DNA of 36,502 bases from a virus. Both the position numbers and the translations under genes were made by a program. This document shows, piece after piece, positions 24,595 to 31,094 of the stretch (positions are counted from its first letter, which is position 1; each line of letters opens with the position of its first letter). Below the pieces are notes generated by a model, which had not been told where the DNA came from, did not search any database, and saw only the letters and a program-made list of their open reading frames with translations. The DNA is taken from positions 1-36,502 of the IMG/VR virus record IMGVR_UViG_3300031749_000018. One strand, 5' to 3'.

Positions 24595-25947
24595 ATGTCC
24601 CAACCGTAGTGTAAGGTTGGGCGACTCCCGGGCGTATGTTAGGCCGCAACGAGCTCCCTGTCAAGAATCACCGGCGCTGCCGGGCTGACGCACTCGGGTT
24701 CATCCAGGGCGGCTTTCAGCATCCACAGGTCCCGGTGTCCCACGATCTTGCGGAAGCGCTTCTCCGTCTCCAGCGCGGCGGCCCCGGCCCAGCGCAGCGC
24801 CATCTCCCCATCTCGCCAGCGGGTGACTCGTCCGGTCCGCCTTCCTACCCCCGACAGTAGGCTCTCGATCACATTGGTGGTGGCCAGGCATCTCCGCAGC
24901 CTCGGGGAGAGGCCCAGCCGGTTGATGGTGAAAGTCTCCTCCAGTCCCTCCCGCAGGCTGGCCGCCGCCTGGGGGTGAGATCGCTCCAGCCACTCCGCCT
25001 GCTTGCGCAGCCTGGCCATCCCTTCTTCTGGCTGCAAGCGCCATGCTGCCCGCATCGCCGCCGCCACCTGGGCCTGCATGTCCTTGGGCAGATACCCCAG
25101 CACATTGCGCCGCTTGTGCGCCAGACACCGCTGCACCGGGTTTTCCCTGCCATAGACCGCGTCAATCGCTTTGCGCAGCGCCTTGGAGCCATCAATCACA
25201 AACAGCCGCCGGCGGCCAGGTTTGACGCCCCTCTCCATCAGGTCCTCCAGCAGCCCCTTCACCACCACCGCGTTTTCCGTCGCCCCCTCAGACAGCCCCA
25301 GGACGTGCTTGCGCCCCTCGGTGTCCACTCCTACCGCGCTCACCACCTGGTGGCCCCCGAAGTCCTGGCCGTCAATGTAGATCACCAGCAAGTCCAGCTC
25401 ATCGAAGCGCCGCTCGCACAGCGCCCTCAAGGCGGCGGCGCTCGCTTCCTGGAACTGGCGACTCACCGCGTTCTTGGAGACTCCGCAGCGGTCCGCATTG
25501 CGGCATACGCCGGGATCGGCACTTCCGCCCCCTGTCCCCCGCCTCTCCTGCGCAGTCGGGGCTTGCACACCCGCACCTTCTGGCCCCCCAGCGCCACCAC
25601 CCCGCCTTGCTGCCCATGGCGCCGGATCGCACCCCCGGCTCGCCCTGGATGGGGCGGCCCCGCCACCTGCTCCGCCGACACCAACAGCACCGCCTCCAAC
25701 GCCGCCCGGCCCAGGTCCCGCACCAACCCCTCCACCGCCAGACGCCCCTGCTCGATCAACTCCACCATCGGCTGGAGCGCCTGCCCGTGCTGGGCCAGAA
25801 ACTGGCCTAGCCTCTCACTGTCCTTCTTGCTCGCAATCTGATACTCTCTTCTCACGGCGGTTCTCTCCTTTCTAGTGATTTGGTTGCCCGATTCTACCAG
25901 AACCGGGCGGAGAGAGCCGCCTCAACCTTCAACTATGAATGGGACAT
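24595..25947. mobile_element. Decayed IS256-family insertion sequence
   Basis: The element is bounded by imperfect terminal inverted repeats. The left end reads ATGTCCCAACC from 24595 inward and the right end, on the minus strand, reads ATGTCCCATTC from 25947 inward. Inward similarity continues with TAGT, AAGGTTG and CG-CTC blocks, over about 33 bases. Inside is a broken mutator-type transposase on the minus strand. No exact target duplication is certain, although both flanks contain CACTGCCG. Length is about 1.35 kb, a little short for the family, which agrees with an internal deletion. Confidence 0.8.
24639..25855 (-). pseudogene. IS256/mutator-family transposase, frameshifted and internally deleted
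   Basis: The N-terminal part (ATG 25855, MRREYQIASKKDSERL through GGQKVRVCKPRLRR to VPIPAYAAMRT) and the C-terminal part (from about 25500, CGVSKNAVSRQF through DELDLLVIYIDG, RRLFVIDGSKALR, CLATTNVIES and RVTRWRDGEM) lie in different frames. The mutator-type catalytic Asp residues are visible in YIDG and VIDG, and a later Glu in NVIES. Family members normally have some 35-40 residues between AYAAM and the GVSKNAVSR segment, including a conserved helical ST-RxY motif. Here they are missing and the frame shifts at the joint, near 25490-25500. The element should therefore be immobile on its own. Confidence 0.85.
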
Positions 25948-26039
25948 CCTCGCCACCACTGCCGCGCGGCCCCCCGAAAAACCCTGCCCTTGGCGGCCGC
26001 CCGCTACAAAAAAAATAAAAAAAAATTTTGCAAGGGGGC

Positions 26040-26068
26040 TTGACACATACTGCGAATCATGGTATGGT
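26040..26068 (+). promoter_or_regulatory. Strong sigma70 promoter for the integrase block
   Basis: TTGACA (26040-26045), a 17-base spacer and TATGGT (26063-26068) form a near-consensus promoter. It is preceded by an A-rich tract (26007-26028) that could serve as an UP element. Transcription should start near 26075. The leader then folds into CCGGGCC-ggga-GGCCCGG (26080-26097) before the ribosome site of the first gene. Confidence 0.85.
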
Positions 26069-26119
26069 AGTGGTGGAAGCCGGGCCGGGAGGCCCGGGAA
26101 CAAGGAAGGGAGGATCAAC

Positions 26120-26437
26120 ATGAGGAACCCGATGAGCGACGGCGAGAGGGCAGTGCGGCATCGCTACTGGATGCGGAACGCCTTCCACAAGACCCGCACG
26201 TTCGTCTGGGTCCGCGAGGGAGGCCTGGTCAGCGGCCGGGTCATGCGCCGCGCGTGGCGGCGCCTGTGTGCGCGCGACGGCTGCTGCTGCTGGATGAGCG
26301 CGGAGGGCGCCCCGGCAAGGCCGGACCTGTGGCTGGTCCGCGCTAGCCTCGAGCCCGCGGCGGCGGCCCGGGCGGGCTGGGACGGCCGCGATATGGATGC
26401 GCATGTCGTGGTCTCAGTCGGTGATTCGAGCTGGTAG
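26120..26437 (+). CDS. Arg/Trp-rich protein, first gene of the plus-strand block
   Basis: The product has 105 residues from ATG 26120 behind AAGGAAGGGAGGATCAAC, a strong site 50 bases after the promoter. It is basic and rich in Arg and Trp (RHRYWMRNAFHKTRTFVWV), with three consecutive Cys in RDGCCCWMS, and no family is recognised. Being the first gene after the strongest plus-strand promoter and sharing a transcript with the integrase, it may be a regulator or lysogeny-associated factor. There is no visible helix-turn-helix. Confidence 0.75.
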   Translation: MRNPMSDGERAVRHRYWMRNAFHKTRTFVWVREGGLVSGRVMRRAWRRLCARDGCCCWMSAEGAPARPDLWLVRASLEPAAAARAGWDGRDMDAHVVVSVGDSSW

Positions 26438-26440
26438 TTC

Positions 26441-26510
26441 GCCCAGGACGGGCGTTCGGATGCCGGCCGGCGCTTCCCCCTTGGTCGCTGCCGAAGCGCC
26501 CGTCCTGGGC
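26441..26510 (+). terminator. Long perfect stem-loop between the first two plus-strand genes
   Basis: GCCCAGGACGGGCG (26441-26454) pairs exactly with CGCCCGTCCTGGGC (26497-26510). The stem extends by TTCGG/CCGAA after a one-base bulge, giving about 19 pairs. It begins three bases after the stop of the first gene. There is no T-run, so it may be an attenuator, an RNA-processing site or a weak terminator that reduces integrase synthesis relative to the first gene. Confidence 0.6.
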
Positions 26511-26544
26511 CAACGTCGTGCGAAATGTGGAGAGGAGGACAGGG

Positions 26545-26925
26545 ATGGATCTGTTGCAGCTGATCGAGTCGTTCGACTTGGATGCGATCCCCGTGATCGC
26601 AAAGGGTGAGGAGAACCTGCTGGGGAGCGCCGTAGTTCAGGCCGCGGCCGCGATTCGGCCGCGAATCCATGCGTTGGCCCTCGCGCTGCTCCGGGGGCTG
26701 GCCGCCAAGGGGGGTACGGAGGGGGCCGGCGCGGTGGCGGAGGCCATGAACGAGCGCAGCCTGTTCATGGCGACGGGCATTGGGGCGCTCCTGCTCGTCT
26801 ATGGCTGCAGGTTCACCCTGCACGCGCTCGGACTTGGGGCCACCGATATCCCGGTGGGACCCGCACCGCATGGAGATCGTGGGCCATGGTGGCCACAACA
26901 CCGAAGAGACTGCCGCAACCACTGA
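26545..26925 (+). CDS. Small protein with one membrane segment, unknown
   Basis: The product has 126 residues from ATG 26545 with GGAGAGGAGGACAGGG upstream. The N-terminal two thirds are helical and alanine-rich (RPRIHALALALLRGLAAK). One hydrophobic segment at about 83-103 (MATGIGALLLVYGCRFTLHA) may cross the membrane. The last 40 bases overlap the integrase start in another frame, and the C-terminus (WWPQHRRDCRNH) is encoded there. No family is recognised. It is not a standard integrase N-terminal domain. Confidence 0.65.
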   Translation: MDLLQLIESFDLDAIPVIAKGEENLLGSAVVQAAAAIRPRIHALALALLRGLAAKGGTEGAGAVAEAMNERSLFMATGIGALLLVYGCRFTLHALGLGATDIPVGPAPHGDRGPWWPQHRRDCRNH

Positions 26926-27497
26926 CCAGAGACGAGGTGCGGACGCTGTTCGCCGCCCTGCCTCGCCAGGGAGCGGTTGCGGCCCGGAACCGCGCCCTCC
27001 TGGCCCTGATGTATCGGGCCGGGCTGCGCGTGAGCGAGGTCTGCCGTCTGCGGCTGTCGGACCTCGATGCCGCCTCGCTCGCCTTGCACATCCGCAAGGG
27101 GAAGGGCGGCCGGGACCGAACCGTGTACCCTGACCTAGAGGCGTGGCGGATCCTCGGGAACTGGCTCGCCGCTCACCCTGGCGGCGAGTGGCTGTTCCCG
27201 CTGCTGCGGGCCACGCCGTGGCGGCCCAGCCTGGACAGCGATCGCCACGTGACGCCCCGGTACGTCGAGGCGCTCGTGGCCAAGCTGGCGCGGCGGGCCG
27301 GGATCCGCAAGAGGGTGACGCCCCACACCCTCCGGCACACCTTCGCGACCGAGGCCGTGAGCGAGGGAATCCCGCTCCATCAGGTGCAGCGGGACCTCGG
27401 CCACGCGCACCTCGCTACCACCGCCATCTACCTGCACGTGGCGGACAGCGAGAGAGAGGCCCGGGCCAGGACGCGCGCACCGGCCGGCATCGCCTAG
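26886..27497 (+). CDS. int: Minimal tyrosine recombinase (integrase), catalytic domain only
   Basis: The product has 203 residues from ATG 26886. The complete active site is visible: Arg48 (AGLRVSEV), Lys73 (KGKGGRDR), His147 and Arg150 (HTLRH), His173 (LGH) and Tyr182 (AIYLHV). Typical phage integrases have 300-400 residues with an arm-binding and a SAM-like core-binding domain. Here only about 15 residues precede the catalytic domain, and all residues needed for strand exchange are kept. The stop TAG shares the CTAG palindrome with the stop of the opposing methyltransferase gene. It probably integrates the phage, with help in DNA binding from elsewhere. Confidence 0.9.
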   Translation: MVATTPKRLPQPLTRDEVRTLFAALPRQGAVAARNRALLALMYRAGLRVSEVCRLRLSDLDAASLALHIRKGKGGRDRTVYPDLEAWRILGNWLAAHPGGEWLFPLLRATPWRPSLDSDRHVTPRYVEALVAKLARRAGIRKRVTPHTLRHTFATEAVSEGIPLHQVQRDLGHAHLATTAIYLHVADSEREARARTRAPAGIA

Positions 27498-28009
27498 TCG
27501 CTGGGGCAGGGGTGCAGCGCACGGGTCAGGGAGACCTGGCTCGTGCGCTCGCGTATCAGGGGGACATACTCCTCAGCCAGCTCGATGCCGATCCACCAGC
27601 GCCCCAGCTCCTCGGCGACCATGAGGGTGGTTCCGGTCCCGGCAAACGGATCGAGGACAATGGCCGGGCGCGTGGGCCATCCCTCCAGCGCCTCGGGCGG
27701 CCACCTGTCGGGCTCGACCTTGCCGGCGCCGCCGCGCGTGTCGCGCCCCACGGCCGTCGGCTCCAGCTCGAAGGCCCCGCGCCAGGCGCCGCAGCGTGAG
27801 CAGAAGGCGTCCCGGCGCTCGCCGCCCGGCGCGGCCCAGACGTGGTCGCATCCGTGGTCGCCGCCATCCAGGGGCGGCCAGACCACCTCCTGCTCGCCCG
27901 CGTAGCGCCGCAGTGACCAGTACGGCGGCGAGGTGACCGCGCACTGGACGCTCTCCGGCTCCAGCCGGCGCAGCATATCTACGCAGTGGCCAACGAGTAG
28001 CTCCCTCAT
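27494..28009 (-). CDS. DNA N4/N6-methyltransferase with large internal deletion
   Basis: The product has 171 residues. The ATG at 28009 is preferred for the CAGGAG site. Motif IV TSPPYW (26-31) and, after it, the AdoMet motif DPFAGTGTT (120-128) show a beta-class amino-methyltransferase. The segment CDHVW and FCSRCGAWRG, ending in ELEPT, matches the zinc-containing insert of common phage enzymes. In those, about 200 residues follow, with the remaining fold and target recognition (phrases such as GTLWLNLGD). Here ELEPT joins almost directly to the C-terminal AdoMet part. The frame is intact, so it is either a decayed gene or a stripped-down enzyme. Confidence 0.8.
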   Translation of the reverse strand: MRELLVGHCVDMLRRLEPESVQCAVTSPPYWSLRRYAGEQEVVWPPLDGGDHGCDHVWAAPGGERRDAFCSRCGAWRGAFELEPTAVGRDTRGGAGKVEPDRWPPEALEGWPTRPAIVLDPFAGTGTTLMVAEELGRWWIGIELAEEYVPLIRERTSQVSLTRALHPCPSD

Positions 28010-28086
28010 CTGCTCCTGCCAAACTCCCAAACGATCCGGGCCGTCGCCTCCGGGTCGTCATACCTGACGCGCCAGAGGGCGGTCGC

Positions 28087-28463
28087 GGTTCGCACGGACC
28101 TGACGGGCCTCACAGATCCAGTGGCTCGCACTAAGCTTCCGGTCCTCACGCATCCGGTGGCTCGCACTGCCATTCCGGGCCCCACGGAGACTGCGGCTCG
28201 CATGGTCCGTCCGGGCCTCATTCGCGGTGTGGCTCGCAGACAAGCCAGGCTCGCCCCGGGCCTCAACACATGAACGGCTCGCATCGGCAGCCTGGGCCTC
28301 ACTGTTCTCACGGCTCGCACTCACCTTTCGGGCTTCTGGGGTGCGGTGGCTCGCATGCAACTGCGGGTCACAAAGCCGGAGCGGCTCGCAAGTTTGCAAT
28401 GGGTCTCATCCCAGGCGCGGCTCACAAGTGCAGCACGGGCATCATGTAACGCCTGGCTCGCCG
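28087..28463 (-). repeat. TIGR-type guide RNA array: alternating 9-base repeats with 9-base spacers
   Basis: Read on the minus strand, repeat R1 (NTGCGAGCC) and repeat R2 (NTGAGGCCC) alternate, each followed by 9 variable bases, so the period is 36. There are eleven R1 copies (plus-strand starts 28087, 28123, 28159, 28195, 28231, 28276, 28312, 28348, 28383, 28419, 28455) and ten R2 copies (28105, 28141, 28177, 28213, 28258, 28294, 28330, 28365, 28401, 28437). One spacer has 8 bases and one interval has 18. Spacers are all different. The array begins two bases after the stop of the IS110/Nop5-like gene. This matches tandem interspaced guide RNA arrays, whose 36-nt RNAs carry two 9-nt guides. 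The open frames across it are by-products of the period. Confidence 0.87.
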
Positions 28464-28464
28464 C

Positions 28465-29217
28465 TCACCTCTCGATCACCGGGATGACGCCGGTGTGGCC
28501 CAGCACCTCGATCACGTACGGCAGGCGCGTCGGCAGGCCGGCCAGCTCGCGGCCCCGCTGCCAGTAGTGCGCGAGGAATACCTTGGCCACCTTCCGGCGG
28601 GCCATGCTGTCGATGTGCCCGTCCGAGAAGCGCAGCAGCGGCGTCCCGTCCCGCTTCAGCCGGGGCGGGTCCCACGGCATCGGCTCGGGGTGCAGACGCC
28701 GCAGCCGCTCCTTTTCGCCGACATAGAGCTGCCGGTACCCGTCACCGCAGCGCACAAAGCTCTCCGCCGCCTTCCAGGCCAGCACGCGCAACCGCGGGTT
28801 CCAGTTCGCTTTCTGGCCCCGCTGCCGCCTAGGGGCCAGGCCGTCGACGGTGTGCAGGCCGGCGTAGGCCCACAGCTTGGAGACGGTGTCAAACCGTGAT
28901 AGGTCTGCGGCCCAGGCGAACAGGCCGCCGGCGATGCAGGGGCCGACTCCCTTCACGTCCTTCAGCCACAGATCCCAGAGCGGCTGGCCCCTTATGCGCT
29001 GCTTCACCATGGCCCGCAGCTCGGCCTCCTGGCGCGCCAGGCGCTCATCCATCCAGTCCTGAAGGGCTTTGGCCTTGTCTGCGTCAAGGCCTTGGCGCTC
29101 CACGGCCGCCCGAATGCGGTTCTCGCACTCCAGGCGCATCTGCTGCACATCGTAGTACGCCTCCACGAGGACGCGCAGCTCTGTGCGGTCCAGAGGCGCT
29201 GGCGCTGCCTTTCTCAT
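28465..29217 (-). CDS. tas: Tas-like protein (IS110 C-terminal/Nop5-like), nuclease-free
   Basis: The product has 250 residues from ATG 29217, overlapping the previous stop (ATGA). Residues 10-75 form a long helical or coiled region. Residues 84-158 (WLKDVKGVGPCIAGGLFAW, then LSRFDTVSKLWAYAGL, then NPRLRVLAWKAAESFVR) are the helix-hairpin-helix Transposase_20 domain of IS110-family enzymes, related to the Nop domain of box C/D RNA proteins. The C-terminal part (MARRKVAKVFLAHYWQRG, YVIEVLGHTG) is the standard ending of a phage-borne group. The N-terminal DEDD/RuvC catalytic domain of IS110 is absent and no HNH is present. With the adjacent array this fits a TasA-type, RNA-guided DNA-binding protein rather than a transposase. 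Confidence 0.85.
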   Translation of the reverse strand: MRKAAPAPLDRTELRVLVEAYYDVQQMRLECENRIRAAVERQGLDADKAKALQDWMDERLARQEAELRAMVKQRIRGQPLWDLWLKDVKGVGPCIAGGLFAWAADLSRFDTVSKLWAYAGLHTVDGLAPRRQRGQKANWNPRLRVLAWKAAESFVRCGDGYRQLYVGEKERLRRLHPEPMPWDPPRLKRDGTPLLRFSDGHIDSMARRKVAKVFLAHYWQRGRELAGLPTRLPYVIEVLGHTGVIPVIER

Positions 29218-29591
29218 CGTCGCTTTCCTCCCTTCCGGGGATACTTCCCCTCCTCTACCACGTCGATAGTCTCAGCGATCCTGGCGGCCCGCTCCCGCCA
29301 CCTCTGGACTCGCTGCTGCGCCAGCGTGAGGGAGCGCCGCAGCGCCCTCAGCCGCTTGCGCTCCGCCGGGGTCGCCGGCACGACGGCGATCCGCAGCTCG
29401 ATGGTGAGCGCCCGGCGCAGCTCGGCCGGGACCTGCGCGGTCCGCAGCACCTTGCGACGCCAGCGAAGCACGATCCTTGGCGCGCACAGATTCGCCGCGG
29501 GCGCCCAGCAGTCCGGGTCCACCTGGGCTCCGGTCAGCCGGCACCGGTGGACTTCGGTCTGTTCGTCGAAAATGCGCCAGTGGCAGTACAC
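29214..29591 (-). CDS. Unknown basic protein translated ahead of the Tas-like gene
   Basis: The product has 125 residues. The GTG at 29591 follows GGGAG and the TAG of the membrane protein gene. Its N-terminal part has several Cys and His (YCHWRIFDEQTEVHRCRL, DPDCWAP, NLCAP), possibly a metal site. The C-terminal half is a basic helix or coiled coil (RAARIAETIDVVEEGKYPRKG). Its stop overlaps the Tas-like start, so the two are co-translated. It could be a partner in the same system, but no family is recognised. Confidence 0.7.
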   Translation of the reverse strand: MYCHWRIFDEQTEVHRCRLTGAQVDPDCWAPAANLCAPRIVLRWRRKVLRTAQVPAELRRALTIELRIAVVPATPAERKRLRALRRSLTLAQQRVQRWRERAARIAETIDVVEEGKYPRKGGKRR

Positions 29592-29596
29592 CGTTA

Positions 29597-30151
29597 CTAG
29601 CTCCCGCCGCCCGCGAGGATCGCCGCCAGCCAGATGATCCCGAAGACCACGGCGATTGTGATGTCAGCGGCCCGCCAGGGCGCGCACCGCCCGTCGAACT
29701 CGTGGCGCGCCGCAAACAGACGGTTGAGGTCGCGCTGCGCCCCCAGCAGGACTGCAAGCGCGAAGCCGACGCCGACCAGACAGGCGATCGGGTTCTCTGC
29801 GTGGCAGGCCACGCCACAGACGAACCAGGCCGTGAGGAAAAGCCACGGCGGCGCGACCGGGCTGAGGCCCACCTCCGACAGGCGCTTCCTCACCTCGTCG
29901 AGGACTTCCCAGATGACGACCAGCCCGTACACCGGCGCAAGCAGGCCCAGCATACGCCAGCCCGGGCGCCGGAAGCGGCCCCACACCACGCCGAGCGCCC
30001 TCATCGCCCGCCACAGCCAGAGGAACAGGTAGACGAACAGCGAGAGGATCGTCAGCAGCGCCACGCGGCCCAGCGGTTGCACCGGCCACCAGTCCGGCAC
30101 GGGCAGGTTCCCGACTAGCTCTTTCTTCGCGTCCGCAGTCTGCGTGTTCAT
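29597..30151 (-). CDS. Integral membrane protein, unknown
   Basis: The product has 184 residues from ATG 30151 with GGGAGGTGTGAGAG upstream. Five probable membrane helices are seen at about 28-47, 66-82, 102-117, 121-137 and 162-181, with a short N-terminal soluble part. No enzyme motif is visible. It lies between the DHH phosphoesterase and the Cys-rich protein. Phage early membrane proteins of this size often affect superinfection or host physiology; here that is only a possibility. Confidence 0.75.
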   Translation of the reverse strand: MNTQTADAKKELVGNLPVPDWWPVQPLGRVALLTILSLFVYLFLWLWRAMRALGVVWGRFRRPGWRMLGLLAPVYGLVVIWEVLDEVRKRLSEVGLSPVAPPWLFLTAWFVCGVACHAENPIACLVGVGFALAVLLGAQRDLNRLFAARHEFDGRCAPWRAADITIAVVFGIIWLAAILAGGGS

Positions 30152-30167
30152 CTCTCACACCTCCCGG

Positions 30168-31094
30168 TCATTGGTCCCGTAAGGCGCTCCCCTCGGCCCC
30201 GGCGTGGCCGCGCAGCAGCCTGCCCACGGCCTCCGACAGGCCGAGGGCCAGCCCCCGCCACGGCGCCCTGAAGGCAGCCGCGTGCGGGTGGCCGCCGCCG
30301 CCCATCAGCTCGGCCACGGCCCTCGCGCCCGGCCCGCGCACCCCCACGGTCACCGCCCCGCCGGCGGCGTGCGCGGTCTGGAGGGCCACCAGGGCCACCG
30401 GCGCGCCGAGCTCCTCGGCCAGCGCGCCGCCCACCTCGGACACCGAGCCGCAGGGCAGCACGCCCACGTGGACGTCGCCGGCCCCCGGCGCGCTGGCGGT
30501 CCAGAGCGAGTCCCTCGCCGCGGCCTCGCCCCGCGTCCGGTCGCGCAGCCTCATGGCCGCGCCCAGTGTGACCAGGCTGACCAGGGAGGGCTCCGCGGTC
30601 AGCCACGGCCAGCCCGGCCGCAGGATGCGCGCCACCGCCTCGGCGCCGGCTGCCGCGACGAGCGCCGACAGGGCGCGCGACGGCTCGAAGCACGGTGAGT
30701 CGGCCAGCATGTAGTCGGAGGCCTGCGCCCAGTCGGCCCAGTCGTCAAACGCGACGCACTCCAGCAGCGTGACCTCCCGGCCGTCGGCCGCGAGCTGCCG
30801 CATCACCCGGGAAATCAGCTTGGCCGAGCACAGGCCCGGCTCGTAGACGACCTGCGCCCGGACCCGGCCGCCGCGGTCGGCGTGGTGGTCGAGGATGACC
30901 GTCCCCCGGTCGGCCAGGGCGGGATGATCGTCCGGGAGGTTCAGGTCCGCGATGATGCACGGCGCGGCGTCAATCTGGCCCTCCTGCCCGTACGTCAGCC
31001 ACACCGGCTGCCGGTGGCCCAGCGCCCACAGCGCGAGCCCCGAGAAGAGCCCGTCGAGGTCGTCGGCGTGGCTGTACACCCTCATCGGCTTCAT
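30168..31094 (-). CDS. DHH/DHHA1-family phosphoesterase
   Basis: The product has 308 residues. The ATG at 31094 (GGAGGT eight bases upstream) overlaps the resolvase stop (ATGA). Metal-site motifs of the DHH family are HADDLDG (9-15), ADLN with Asp50, and LDHHAD (68-73). The C-terminal DHHA1 domain shows the substrate-binding GGGGHPHAAAF near residue 265. Relatives include RecJ, oligoribonuclease NrnA and cyclic-di-AMP phosphodiesterases. The substrate here could be short oligonucleotides left from DNA or RNA breakdown, or a cyclic nucleotide signal. The sequence does not settle this. Confidence 0.85.
   Translation of the reverse strand: MKPMRVYSHADDLDGLFSGLALWALGHRQPVWLTYGQEGQIDAAPCIIADLNLPDDHPALADRGTVILDHHADRGGRVRAQVVYEPGLCSAKLISRVMRQLAADGREVTLLECVAFDDWADWAQASDYMLADSPCFEPSRALSALVAAAGAEAVARILRPGWPWLTAEPSLVSLVTLGAAMRLRDRTRGEAAARDSLWTASAPGAGDVHVGVLPCGSVSEVGGALAEELGAPVALVALQTAHAAGGAVTVGVRGPGARAVAELMGGGGHPHAAAFRAPWRGLALGLSEAVGRLLRGHAGAEGSALRDQ

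Noticed and set aside
28006-28399. Two overlapping minus-strand reading frames with 12-residue repeats (ASHxxxEARxxS type and VRAxxxVRPxxx type)
   Set aside because: Both follow from the 9+9 base periodicity, in which the repeats contain no stop in these frames. The bases between repeats vary without codon-like preference, one 8-base spacer breaks the frame, and no ribosome site precedes them. The guide-array reading explains the pattern better. A tiny real peptide at the array end (about 28006-28095, ending VWEFGRSR) cannot be excluded.
28087-28463. CRISPR array
   Set aside because: The repeats are only 9 bases, two different repeats alternate, the spacers are 9 bases, and no cas1, cas2 or Cas effector is present. 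The Cas4-like nuclease belongs to the RecT pair.
28465-29217. Active IS110 transposase
   Set aside because: The N-terminal DEDD/RuvC catalytic domain is absent and no insertion-sequence ends are seen. Only the Transposase_20/Nop-like part is present and the gene is embedded in a phage operon.
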